From assembly GCA_902787065.1 (NCBI GenBank), contig CADAFA010000064.1:1-5210 (forward strand): a DNA stretch of 5,210 bases, given 5' to 3'. The notes under the pieces were generated by a model, which worked only from the letters and a program-made list of their open reading frames with translations, was not told where the DNA came from and searched no databases. A program made the position numbers and the translations under genes. Numbering within the stretch: the stretch's first letter is position 1; each line of letters begins with the position of its first letter. The stretch is from an uncultured Elusimicrobium sp. GTDB lineage: Bacteria; Elusimicrobiota; Elusimicrobia; Elusimicrobiales; Elusimicrobiaceae. Shown one piece after another: positions 1-5,210 of this stretch.

Positions 1-227
1 TCTAAAGTTAAACTTTCAACTTCGATATTTTTAGGCAAAACACGGAATAAACCGCGTTTAATTTGATTATGCTCTGCCGTAAAAGTTATATATTCTTTAA
101 CGGCAGCGGTATTATCTTCTTGCGAATTAAAATGGACTTCGAAATTATTTATTTTTTCTTCCGCAAAAACAGGCAAAGAAAGACATAAACAAAGCACTAC
201 TGTCAACAATTTAAATAAATTTTTCAT
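1..227 (-). CDS. DUF2207-like secreted/membrane protein, N-terminal fragment
   Basis: The reverse strand reads open from an ATG at 227 down to the window edge, giving 75 codons with no stop. The protein starts MKNLFKLLTVV, continues with a hydrophobic stretch and ends the signal peptide at PVFA followed by EEK, a good signal peptidase I site after about residue 22. The mature part begins INNFEV and contains VKEYITFTAEHNQIKRG followed by LFRVLP (about residues 43-65). This resembles the start of the DUF2207 (YciQ-like) domain, where a beta-strand with an 'E-x-I-x-F' pattern precedes 'xxIxRGIxRxxP'. Members of that family usually continue into transmembrane segments, which would lie outside the window. 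Their function is poorly known. No lipobox is evident, although two Cys lie in the signal region. The start is the only ATG in frame and places the basic residues correctly before the hydrophobic core. The family call is by eye. That this is a real secreted protein is fairly sure. Confidence 0.75.
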   Translation of the reverse strand, partial: MKNLFKLLTVVLCLCLSLPVFAEEKINNFEVHFNSQEDNTAAVKEYITFTAEHNQIKRGLFRVLPKNIEVESLTL

Positions 228-233
228 ACCAAT

Positions 234-242
234 ATTATAGCA
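234..242 (-). promoter_or_regulatory. Extended -10 promoter of the divergent DUF2207-like gene
   Basis: On the - strand the sequence reads TGC-TATAAT, a perfect -10 hexamer preceded by the TG of an extended -10 element. No convincing -35 box is present 16-18 bp upstream, which is acceptable for an extended -10 promoter. Exactly six bases separate the hexamer from the ATG at 227, so the expected start point coincides with the start codon. Confidence 0.6.
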
Positions 243-283
243 AGTTTTTATTTACTTTACCCTATAGAAAATAGAATCCTAAA

Positions 284-310
284 TTAGCACTCTAAAAAGG
301 GGATTGACAA
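284..310 (+). promoter_or_regulatory. CIRCE operator 1 (upstream, degenerate right arm), HrcA binding site
   Basis: The left arm TTAGCACTC (284-292) matches the CIRCE consensus 9/9. After exactly nine bases the right arm GATTGACAA (302-310) matches GAGTGCTAA at 6/9. The mismatches create a perfect -35 box TTGACA at 304-309 inside the right arm. HrcA dimers bind such TTAGCACTC-N9-GAGTGCTAA sites, so occupancy here would directly mask the -35 box. The arm match and exact spacing are seen; binding is inferred. Confidence 0.7.
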
Positions 311-332
311 CTTTGAAAAAATTATATACAAT
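304..332 (+). promoter_or_regulatory. Housekeeping sigma promoter of the hrcA-grpE-dnaK-dnaJ operon
   Basis: A perfect -35 TTGACA (304-309) and a -10 TACAAT (327-332, 5/6) are separated by 17 bp, the optimal spacing. The start point is predicted near 339, giving a leader of about 59 nt before the hrcA ATG. The box sequences are of the vegetative sigma type, so heat control is expected to come from HrcA de-repression, not from an alternative sigma factor. Confidence 0.85.
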
Positions 333-333
333 A

Positions 334-360
334 TTAGCAGTCGCTTAAATAGGTTGCTAA
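334..360 (+). promoter_or_regulatory. CIRCE operator 2 (at the transcription start), HrcA binding site
   Basis: The left arm TTAGCAGTC (334-342, 8/9) and right arm GGTTGCTAA (352-360, 7/9) are separated by exactly nine bases, as in the CIRCE consensus. The outer six bases of the arms, TTAGCA and TGCTAA, are perfectly complementary. The site begins two bases after the -10 hexamer and spans the predicted start point. Most of the left arm would therefore not be in the mRNA, which favours action as a DNA operator over an RNA stem-loop. Confidence 0.85.
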
Positions 361-385
361 AAATAAGTGCCTAAAATGACGAAAA

Positions 386-391
386 GAAAGG
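386..391 (+). promoter_or_regulatory. Ribosome binding site of hrcA
   Basis: The purine run GAAAGG ends six bases before the ATG at 398 and supports that start. An out-of-frame ATG at 376 has no such site. Confidence 0.6.
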
Positions 392-397
392 TTAATT

Positions 398-1498
398 ATG
401 AGAATACTAAAACCGGAAGTTGTAAAAGACAGGGAAGAAAAAATCCTCAGGATGATTATCCAGGAATTTGTTGAAAACAGGAAACCTGTTGGCTCGGAAC
501 TTGTAGCCCAAAAGGGGTTAAAAGGTGTTTCCAGCGCAACTATCAGAAATATAATGAAGAAGCTTGAAGATGACGGCTTTTTATATCAGCCGCATGCTTC
601 CGGCGGAAGAATCCCGACCGATAAAGCTTATAGGTTTTATGTAGATTACCTTTCCAAAATACAAAAATTAGCGGTAAAAGAACGTCAAAGAATTGAGGAA
701 GAGTATAAACAAAATGTCGGCGAAGTGAATCGCCTTATGACACAGACTTGCAAAATGCTGTCTGCTTTAACTCACTCGGCAGGGTTTGTCCTGCAAAACA
801 GTGTGGAAGAATCCACCGTACAACGCCTTGACTTTATTCCGCTTGGGCCATACAATGTTTTAGCGGTTTTAGTGACGGAAGAAGGCACAATAAAACATTG
901 GCCGGTAAGGGTAAGGAAACCCATTTCCCCGGCACGCCTTGTAATGATAAATGCGTTTATTAATGACGAGATTTCCGGTAAAAGTTACCGCTCCGCACAA
1001 CGCATTTTATGGACAGCCTTAAACCAAGGGCAGTGTGACCCTGAAGGCTTAACAGAGCTTGCCTACAATATATTAAAAGAATTGTCCGAACATCAAACAA
1101 ATGCGGACCAATTATATATTGAAGGTTTAAGCGAACTTATAGATGCAGTTTCCCCCGAAGATTTTACGGACTTCGGCCAAATGATGCGCGTCATAGAAGA
1201 ACGCGATAAATTTGCCTTGCTTTTAAATGAAAAAATGCAGAATTTGCAAAAAGCAGATGCAAATAACCAAGTATCGGTAACTATCGGGGAAGAAAACAAA
1301 ATGCAGGAACTGAAGAATCTAAGTATAATATCCTCTGCTTGTAAAGTGGGTGGCAAGACTGTGGGGCTTATCGGCATAGTAGGACCGAAGCACATGGAAT
1401 ATACAAAAATGATTTCTCTTGTCAACTTTATAGGCCAAATGCTAGGTAGCACAATTACAAATTGGCGCACTGAACTAGAGGAAAAGGAAGGTCAATAA
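398..1498 (+). CDS. hrcA: Heat-inducible transcription repressor HrcA
   Basis: HrcA is the repressor of the class-I heat-shock genes. It binds CIRCE operators as a dimer, and its activity generally depends on GroEL. The 366-residue protein has the family layout. An N-terminal winged helix-turn-helix carries the recognition helix SSATIRN (45-51) and the wing PHASGGRIPTDKAYRFYV (65-82). The middle is a GAF-like dimer region. The C-terminal part carries IGEEN (296-300) and GPKHMEY (329-335) before a final helix. In most HrcA proteins the last motif reads GPTRMDY, so this copy is somewhat divergent. It is also slightly longer than the common 340-350 residues. The gene is first in the operon, directly behind two CIRCE sites, so autoregulation is very likely. 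Its TAA overlaps the grpE ATG by one base (TAATG), which suggests translational coupling. The assignment is firm. Confidence 0.97.
   Translation: MRILKPEVVKDREEKILRMIIQEFVENRKPVGSELVAQKGLKGVSSATIRNIMKKLEDDGFLYQPHASGGRIPTDKAYRFYVDYLSKIQKLAVKERQRIEEEYKQNVGEVNRLMTQTCKMLSALTHSAGFVLQNSVEESTVQRLDFIPLGPYNVLAVLVTEEGTIKHWPVRVRKPISPARLVMINAFINDEISGKSYRSAQRILWTALNQGQCDPEGLTELAYNILKELSEHQTNADQLYIEGLSELIDAVSPEDFTDFGQMMRVIEERDKFALLLNEKMQNLQKADANNQVSVTIGEENKMQELKNLSIISSACKVGGKTVGLIGIVGPKHMEYTKMISLVNFIGQMLGSTITNWRTELEEKEGQ
1485..1491 (+). promoter_or_regulatory. Ribosome binding site of grpE, inside the hrcA 3' end
   Basis: AGGAAGG lies six bases before the grpE ATG at 1498 and within the last codons of hrcA. 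It supports the overlapping TAATG start. Confidence 0.75.
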
Positions 1499-2115
1499 TG
1501 TCAAAAAAGAAACTTAAAGAGGAACTTGAAGAAGAACTTGTGCAAGAACACGATCCGCTTCAAGATGATGAAGAAGAACTAACAGAACAAGAGCAAGAAC
1601 CTCTAAACAAAGAACTTGAAGAAGAAAAAGCCAAAGCCCAAAATTATTTGGACCAGCTTCTCCGCCTTCAAGCTGACTTTGAAAATTACCGAAAGCGTAC
1701 GGAAAAGGAAAAACCTTTACTTATCTCTTTTGGTAAAGCTGAGGTTTTAAAATCGCTCTTGCCGATGTATGACAACTTACTTAAAGCAAAGGGGGAGTTT
1801 AATAAAGAAGGAGTTGACTTAAAACATTTAAAGCACGGGCTTTCAATGATTTTAGAAGAAGTTGAAAAATCTTTTAAAGCCCAAGGCCTAAAGGTTTTAG
1901 ACGGCATTGGTAAGCCCTATAACCCGATGACCCAAGAAGTTATCACAACTGTGCCTTGCCCGGCTAAAGACGACGGCAAAGTTTTGCAGGAACTTGTTAA
2001 AGCGGTGGAACTTGACGGTAAAATTATCAGGCCCGCGCAAGTTGTAGTTTGCAAATGTGCCGACGTTAAAGAAGACAAAGCACAAAATAACAAAGAAGAA
2101 AAAAATAAGATTTAA
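1498..2115 (+). CDS. grpE: Nucleotide exchange factor GrpE
   Basis: GrpE is the cytoplasmic co-chaperone that releases ADP from DnaK and so resets the Hsp70 cycle. The 205-residue protein begins with a very acidic, Glu-rich, probably disordered tail (about 1-40). A long helix or coiled coil follows with the family motif QADFENYRKRTEKE (58-71). Next come the helical bundle (LLPMYDNLLKA, 87-97) and the beta domain that contacts DnaK (about 132-188, ending IIRPAQVVV). Length is normal. Two usually conserved spots differ. The Gly-Tyr pair before the last strands is Ala-Val (169-170), and the position that is usually His in 'PNxHEAV' is Gln in NPMTQEV (142-148). The C-terminus is a Lys/Glu/Asn-rich tail (189-205). 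The gene overlaps hrcA by one base and its stop lies inside the dnaK ribosome binding site. Identity is secure from fold motifs and context. Confidence 0.95.
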   Translation: MSKKKLKEELEEELVQEHDPLQDDEEELTEQEQEPLNKELEEEKAKAQNYLDQLLRLQADFENYRKRTEKEKPLLISFGKAEVLKSLLPMYDNLLKAKGEFNKEGVDLKHLKHGLSMILEEVEKSFKAQGLKVLDGIGKPYNPMTQEVITTVPCPAKDDGKVLQELVKAVELDGKIIRPAQVVVCKCADVKEDKAQNNKEEKNKI

Positions 2116-2119
2116 GGAG
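2114..2119 (+). promoter_or_regulatory. Strong ribosome binding site of dnaK
   Basis: AAGGAG lies seven bases before the dnaK ATG at 2127 and overlaps the TAA of grpE. It is the strongest Shine-Dalgarno sequence in the operon, consistent with dnaK being the most highly translated gene. Confidence 0.85.
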
Positions 2120-2126
2120 AAAATAT

Positions 2127-3998
2127 ATGTCTAAAATTATTGGTATTGACTTAGGAACATCAAACACGGCAGCAGCCGTTATGGAAGGAGGTAAACCGAC
2201 GATTATCCCTTCAGCGGAAGGTAATTCTATCGGCGGTAAGGCTTTCCCCTCTTACGTAGCATTTACAAAAGATGGGCAACGCTTAGTAGGTGAACCGGCA
2301 AGGAAACAAGCCGTTTTAAACCCCGAAGGCACAGCAACCGCTTTTAAACGCCGCATGGGTGAAAATTATAAATTTGATTTGCGCGGACATGAATTTACCC
2401 CCCAACAACTTTCAGCTTTCGTATTACAAAAAGTTAAAAAAGATGCCGAGGCCTTTTTAGGCACTACTGTTGAAAAAGCAGTTATTACAGTTCCGGCTTA
2501 TTTTAACGATAACCAAAGGCAAGCCACAAAAGATGCCGGTAAAATTGCCGGGCTTGAAGTAGTCCGCTTATTAAACGAACCTACTGCAGCAGCCCTTGCG
2601 TACGGTATTGATAAAACAGGTAAAGACCAAAAAATCTTGGTTTTCGACCTCGGTGGCGGTACACTAGATGTTACAATTATGGAAATGAGCAGTGAAGGTA
2701 CCTTTGAAGTTCTTGCAACTTCAGGTGATACAAAGCTCGGCGGTACCGATATGGATAATGCCATAATTGATTGGTTAGTTGATGACTTTAAGAAAACAAC
2801 TGGTATAAATTTGGCTAATGATAAACAAGCCATGATGCGTTTAAAAGATGCCGCAGAAAAAGCGAAAATTGAACTTTCCACCACAATGGAAACAGATATT
2901 AATTTGCCTTTCATTACTTCCGACCAAAACGGCCCGAAACACTTGGAAACAAAACTCTCACGTGCTAAAATTGAAAGTTTAGTTCGCCCCACAGTTGAAC
3001 GCTGCGGTGCATCAATCGATAGAGCGGTTAGTGACAGTAAACTTTCCATGAACAATATTGATAAAATCATCATGGTCGGCGGGCCGACACGTATGCCTAT
3101 CGTACAAGAATATGTTGAAAAACACGTCGGCAAAAAAATTGAACGCGGTATTGACCCTATGGAATGCGTAGCAGATGGCGCCGCAATTCAAGCCGGTGTT
3201 TTAACAGGGGATGTTAAAGATATTCTTTTGTTAGACGTTACCCCTCTTTCACTCGGTCTTGAAACTTTGGGCGGTGTTATGACAAAACTTATTGACAGAA
3301 ACACCACAATTCCTGTAAAGAAAACCCAAGTATTTTCAACCGCGGCAGATAATCAGCCGGCAGTAACAGTCAATGTCTTGCAAGGTGAACGCCCTATGGC
3401 AAAGGACAATGTACCGTTAGGTAAATTTGACCTTGACGGTATTCCTCCAGCCCCGCGCGGAGTTCCGCAAATTGAAGTTACCTTTGATATTGATGCAAAC
3501 GGTATCTTAAAAGTTTCCGCAAAAGATTTGGGCACAAATAAAGAACAACATATTACAATCAGCGCCCCAAATAAATTAAGCGAAGAAGAAGTCAATAACT
3601 TCGTCAAGCAAGCGGAAAAATTTGCAGACGAAGACAAGAAAACCAAGGAAAGAATTGAAGCTAAAAATGAGGCTGACACAGTCTTATATACCACCGAAAA
3701 AGCCTTGAAAGATCATGGCGACAAAATCGGCCAAGATGAACGCCTCAAAATTGACCAAGCACTTTCCGAACTTAAGGAAGCCCTCAAAACTGATGATACA
3801 GAACGCATCAAAAAAGCAAAAGATGAGGCTTTAACGGCAAGCCAAAAATTGGGTGAAATTATTTATAAAGAAGCCCAAGCAAAGGCAAACCCGCAAGCCA
3901 ATGCCAACGGTGCAGCAGGTGCTCAGGCACAAGCAAACCCGCAAGGCGAAGCAAAAAAAGATGATGTAGTCGAAGCAGAAGTTGTTGACGGTAAATAA
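2127..3998 (+). CDS. dnaK: Chaperone protein DnaK (Hsp70)
   Basis: DnaK is the ATP-dependent Hsp70 chaperone that binds exposed hydrophobic segments of unfolded proteins. All catalytic elements are visible: phosphate loop IDLGTSN (7-13), Lys74 in FKRRMG (the E. coli Lys70 position), NEPTAAALAYG (150-160) with Glu151, DLGGGTLD (174-181) with Asp174, Thr179 and Asp181, and the adenosine motif IIMVGGPTRMP (314-324). The linker ILLLD (366-370) leads to the beta substrate-binding domain (about 371-480), then a helical lid. A low-complexity Ala/Asn/Gln/Gly tail (about 583-609) precedes the acidic end VVEAEVVDGK. At 623 residues the length is normal for a short-insert DnaK. Relative to E. coli, from memory, it has four extra residues near 33-40 (GGKAF) and lacks about 24 residues between Lys74 and Glu151, the insert typical of Gram-negative DnaK. 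GGTDMD (205-210) replaces the usual GGEDFD. Confidence 0.98.
   Translation: MSKIIGIDLGTSNTAAAVMEGGKPTIIPSAEGNSIGGKAFPSYVAFTKDGQRLVGEPARKQAVLNPEGTATAFKRRMGENYKFDLRGHEFTPQQLSAFVLQKVKKDAEAFLGTTVEKAVITVPAYFNDNQRQATKDAGKIAGLEVVRLLNEPTAAALAYGIDKTGKDQKILVFDLGGGTLDVTIMEMSSEGTFEVLATSGDTKLGGTDMDNAIIDWLVDDFKKTTGINLANDKQAMMRLKDAAEKAKIELSTTMETDINLPFITSDQNGPKHLETKLSRAKIESLVRPTVERCGASIDRAVSDSKLSMNNIDKIIMVGGPTRMPIVQEYVEKHVGKKIERGIDPMECVADGAAIQAGVLTGDVKDILLLDVTPLSLGLETLGGVMTKLIDRNTTIPVKKTQVFSTAADNQPAVTVNVLQGERPMAKDNVPLGKFDLDGIPPAPRGVPQIEVTFDIDANGILKVSAKDLGTNKEQHITISAPNKLSEEEVNNFVKQAEKFADEDKKTKERIEAKNEADTVLYTTEKALKDHGDKIGQDERLKIDQALSELKEALKTDDTERIKKAKDEALTASQKLGEIIYKEAQAKANPQANANGAAGAQAQANPQGEAKKDDVVEAEVVDGK
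3885..3945 (+). repeat. 13-bp direct repeat in the DnaK C-terminal tail
   Basis: GCAAACCCGCAAG occurs at 3885-3897 and again at 3933-3945, exactly 48 bp (16 codons) apart and in frame. Each copy encodes Ala-Asn-Pro-Gln in the disordered tail. The pattern suggests expansion of the tail by a small duplication or slippage. Confidence 0.7.
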
Positions 3999-4006
3999 GT
4001 GTAATT

Positions 4007-4043
4007 TAGCCCCTGTTGTTTAAGCAACAGGGGCTATTTATTT
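4007..4043 (+). terminator. Stem-loop between dnaK and dnaJ, terminator- or attenuator-like
   Basis: A perfect 12-bp stem pairs 4007-4018 (TAGCCCCTGTTG) with 4025-4036 (CAACAGGGGCTA) around a six-base loop. It is followed by the T-rich tail TTTATTT. It begins nine bases after the dnaK stop. It looks like an intrinsic terminator. Because dnaJ begins only 21 bases after the stem with no visible promoter, it probably acts as a partial terminator or as an mRNA-stabilising or processing element that lowers dnaJ expression relative to dnaK. Confidence 0.75.
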
Positions 4044-4057
4044 AAGTGTGTGTGATT

Positions 4058-5197
4058 ATGGCAAAAGCAGATTATTATGAAACTTTAGGCGTTAGCAGAA
4101 ACGCAAGCGAACAAGAATTAAAAAAGGCATACCGCCGTTTGGCATTAAAATACCATCCGGACCGTAACCCATCCCCGGAGGCGGAAGAAAAATTTAAACA
4201 AATAAATGAAGCCTATGAGGTCTTATCAGACCCTAAAAAGAAACAAATATATGATACTTACGGCGCAGATGCCGTAAATAACGGGGCCGGTTTCGGCGGT
4301 GGTTTTCAGGGTGGTGGTTTCGGCGGTTTTGAAGATATTTTCAGTTCGGTTTTCAGTGATATGTTCGGCGGATCTTTCGGGGGCGGTTTCGGCGGACAAA
4401 GGCGAAGAAGTGTCCGCCGCGGGAACGATTTACAACAAAAAATTTCAGTTACGTTAGAACAAGCCTATACCGGCGTGGAAGAAGAAGAAATTACTTATTC
4501 CCGCATTGATACATGTGACGTTTGCCACGGAACAGGAGCGGAAGAAGGCTCAAGCACCAAAACTTGCCCGACTTGTAAAGGCTCAGGCGTTGTGCAATTC
4601 AGCCAAGGGTTTTTCTCCATGCGCCAACCTTGCCCCGATTGCGGCGGCCAAGGCACAATTTTGGAACGCCCTTGTAAAGCCTGCAAAGGCAGCGGTAAAA
4701 CAAAAAAGAAAAATACTTTAAAAATAAAACTCCCTGCCGGTGTAAAAGAAGGCAGTGTTTTGCGTGTTGCAAACGGCGGAGATATCGGTACACTTGACGG
4801 CGGTTACGGAGATTTATATTTGCAGGTTAAAGTTAAACCACACAAAGTTTTTGAACGCGATGATGCCGACTTAATTTTGAATACGGAAATTTCTTACCCA
4901 CAAGCGGTTTTGGGCGGCGAAATCAAAATAAATAATTTGATGAAGGAAGAATTAACCGTGGAAATCCCAAAAGGCTCAACTGACGGAAGTGTGCTTACAC
5001 TTGATGGGCAAGGTATGCCTGTTTTGGGCAAAGCCAATAAAAAAGGATCTATGCGTGTTGTGCTAAATATTAAAGTACCCAAAAAAGTTACGCCGCGCCA
5101 AAAAGAACTTTTGGCAGAACTTGCAAATACCTTTTATGAAGAAGTCAAGACGACAAAAAAAGGCTTATTTGACAAGTTATTCGCTTGGTTTTTGTAA
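4058..5197 (+). CDS. dnaJ: Chaperone protein DnaJ (type I Hsp40)
   Basis: DnaJ delivers unfolded clients to DnaK and stimulates its ATP hydrolysis. The 379-residue protein has the full type-I layout. The J domain (about 1-70) carries HPD at 33-35. The Gly/Phe-rich linker spans about 76-113. The zinc domain has four CxxCxGxG repeats starting at Cys153, Cys170, Cys192 and Cys206. Two C-terminal beta domains (about 120-152 plus 215-342) and a terminal helix end in LFDKLFAWFL. All eight zinc-binding Cys are present. The start at ATG 4058 gives the family-typical MAKADYYETLG. In-frame GTG codons at 4046 and 4052 would add only MCVI and are less likely. No good Shine-Dalgarno sequence precedes the ATG, only a GT-rich run, and a terminator-like hairpin separates the gene from dnaK. 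Expression probably relies on read-through from the hrcA promoter. Identity is certain; the exact start is slightly less so. Confidence 0.96.
   Translation: MAKADYYETLGVSRNASEQELKKAYRRLALKYHPDRNPSPEAEEKFKQINEAYEVLSDPKKKQIYDTYGADAVNNGAGFGGGFQGGGFGGFEDIFSSVFSDMFGGSFGGGFGGQRRRSVRRGNDLQQKISVTLEQAYTGVEEEEITYSRIDTCDVCHGTGAEEGSSTKTCPTCKGSGVVQFSQGFFSMRQPCPDCGGQGTILERPCKACKGSGKTKKKNTLKIKLPAGVKEGSVLRVANGGDIGTLDGGYGDLYLQVKVKPHKVFERDDADLILNTEISYPQAVLGGEIKINNLMKEELTVEIPKGSTDGSVLTLDGQGMPVLGKANKKGSMRVVLNIKVPKKVTPRQKELLAELANTFYEEVKTTKKGLFDKLFAWFL
4289..4395 (+). repeat. Three copies of an 11-bp motif in the dnaJ Gly/Phe region
   Basis: GGTTTCGGCGG occurs at 4289-4299, 4316-4326 and 4385-4395, all in the same frame and encoding Gly-Phe-Gly-Gly. 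It reflects the low-complexity Gly/Phe linker of DnaJ and is internal to the gene, with no sign of a separate element. Confidence 0.7.
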
Positions 5198-5210
5198 ATA
5201 CTAGCCAAGT

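Noticed and set aside
365..374. Possible third CIRCE half-site AAGTGCCTAA in the hrcA leader
   Set aside because: It resembles GAGTGCTAA only with an inserted base, and no left arm lies at the required nine-base distance.
376..474. Small ORF from ATG 376 overlapping the hrcA start (32 codons)
   Set aside because: No ribosome binding site, and it is out of frame with hrcA and overlaps its conserved N-terminus. The clear purine-rich site serves ATG 398 instead.
1093..1470. Antisense frame of 125 codons inside hrcA
   Set aside because: No domain, no SD sequence, and it fully overlaps the conserved C-terminal half of HrcA. The shorter antisense frames in grpE, dnaK (3353-3694) and dnaJ are rejected for the same reasons.
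2498..3133. Long antisense reading frame (211 codons) inside dnaK
   Set aside because: Long antisense frames opposite hsp70 genes are a well-known by-product of codon bias. The translation is Ser/Ile-rich with no recognisable motif, and the sense strand is certainly dnaK.
4046..4057. Upstream GTG starts of dnaJ
   Set aside because: They would add MCVI before the family-typical MAKADYYETLG, and their nearest G-rich stretch is buried in the hairpin stem. ATG 4058 fits the family better.
4506..4721. Same-strand frame of 71 codons within dnaJ
   Set aside because: It is a frame-shifted reading of the zinc-finger coding repeats, with Ala/Lys-rich composition and no start signals.
5183..5210. Possible terminator after dnaJ (CTTGG at 5184-5188 with CCAAG at 5205-5209)
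   Set aside because: The stem is only five strong pairs plus wobbles, the loop is large, and the window ends before any T-tract, so it cannot be called.
1..5210. CRISPR arrays, mobile elements, tRNA/rRNA genes or a novel defence-type system
   Set aside because: No regularly spaced repeats, transposase, integrase, attachment site or RNA gene signature is visible. Coding content is a conserved chaperone operon with small intergenic gaps.

Overview
This window holds a complete class-I heat-shock chaperone operon, hrcA-grpE-dnaK-dnaJ, on the + strand, plus the 5' end of a divergent secreted or membrane DUF2207-type gene on the - strand. The organism is a bacterium of moderately low GC with an HrcA/CIRCE stress circuit. 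The DnaK is distinctive: it lacks the long nucleotide-binding-domain insert found in proteobacterial DnaK and carries a short 'GGKAF' insertion near the N-terminus. From memory this pattern fits Elusimicrobiota (Elusimicrobium-like). That assignment is tentative, because no rRNA or other marker is present.

Layout: positions 1-227 (-) encode the first 75 residues of a DUF2207-like protein with a clear signal peptide. Positions 228-397 form a compact divergent regulatory region. Its left side has an extended -10 box for the - strand gene, placed so that transcription would start at the A of the ATG. Its right side has a strong sigma-70-type promoter for the chaperone operon (TTGACA, 17 bp, TACAAT) interlocked with two CIRCE-like operators. 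The upstream operator contains the -35 box in its right arm, and the downstream one covers the predicted start point. hrcA (398-1498) overlaps grpE (1498-2115) by one base. dnaK (2127-3998) follows after 11 bp with a strong Shine-Dalgarno sequence. Between dnaK and dnaJ (4058-5197) lies a 12-bp stem-loop with a T-rich tail that looks like an intrinsic terminator or attenuator. There is no visible promoter after it and no good ribosome binding site for dnaJ.

How the parts work together: HrcA represses its own operon through the CIRCE sites. GrpE, DnaK and DnaJ form the Hsp70 folding machine, in which DnaJ delivers substrate and stimulates ATP hydrolysis and GrpE exchanges the nucleotide. The hairpin before dnaJ would be expected to lower DnaJ relative to DnaK.

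No previously undescribed system is evident. The points worth checking are the double-CIRCE promoter architecture, the unusual DnaK lineage, the dnaK-dnaJ hairpin with a dnaJ start lacking a Shine-Dalgarno sequence, and the apparent leaderless divergent gene. The other open reading frames, including long antisense ones within dnaK, are shadows of the real genes.
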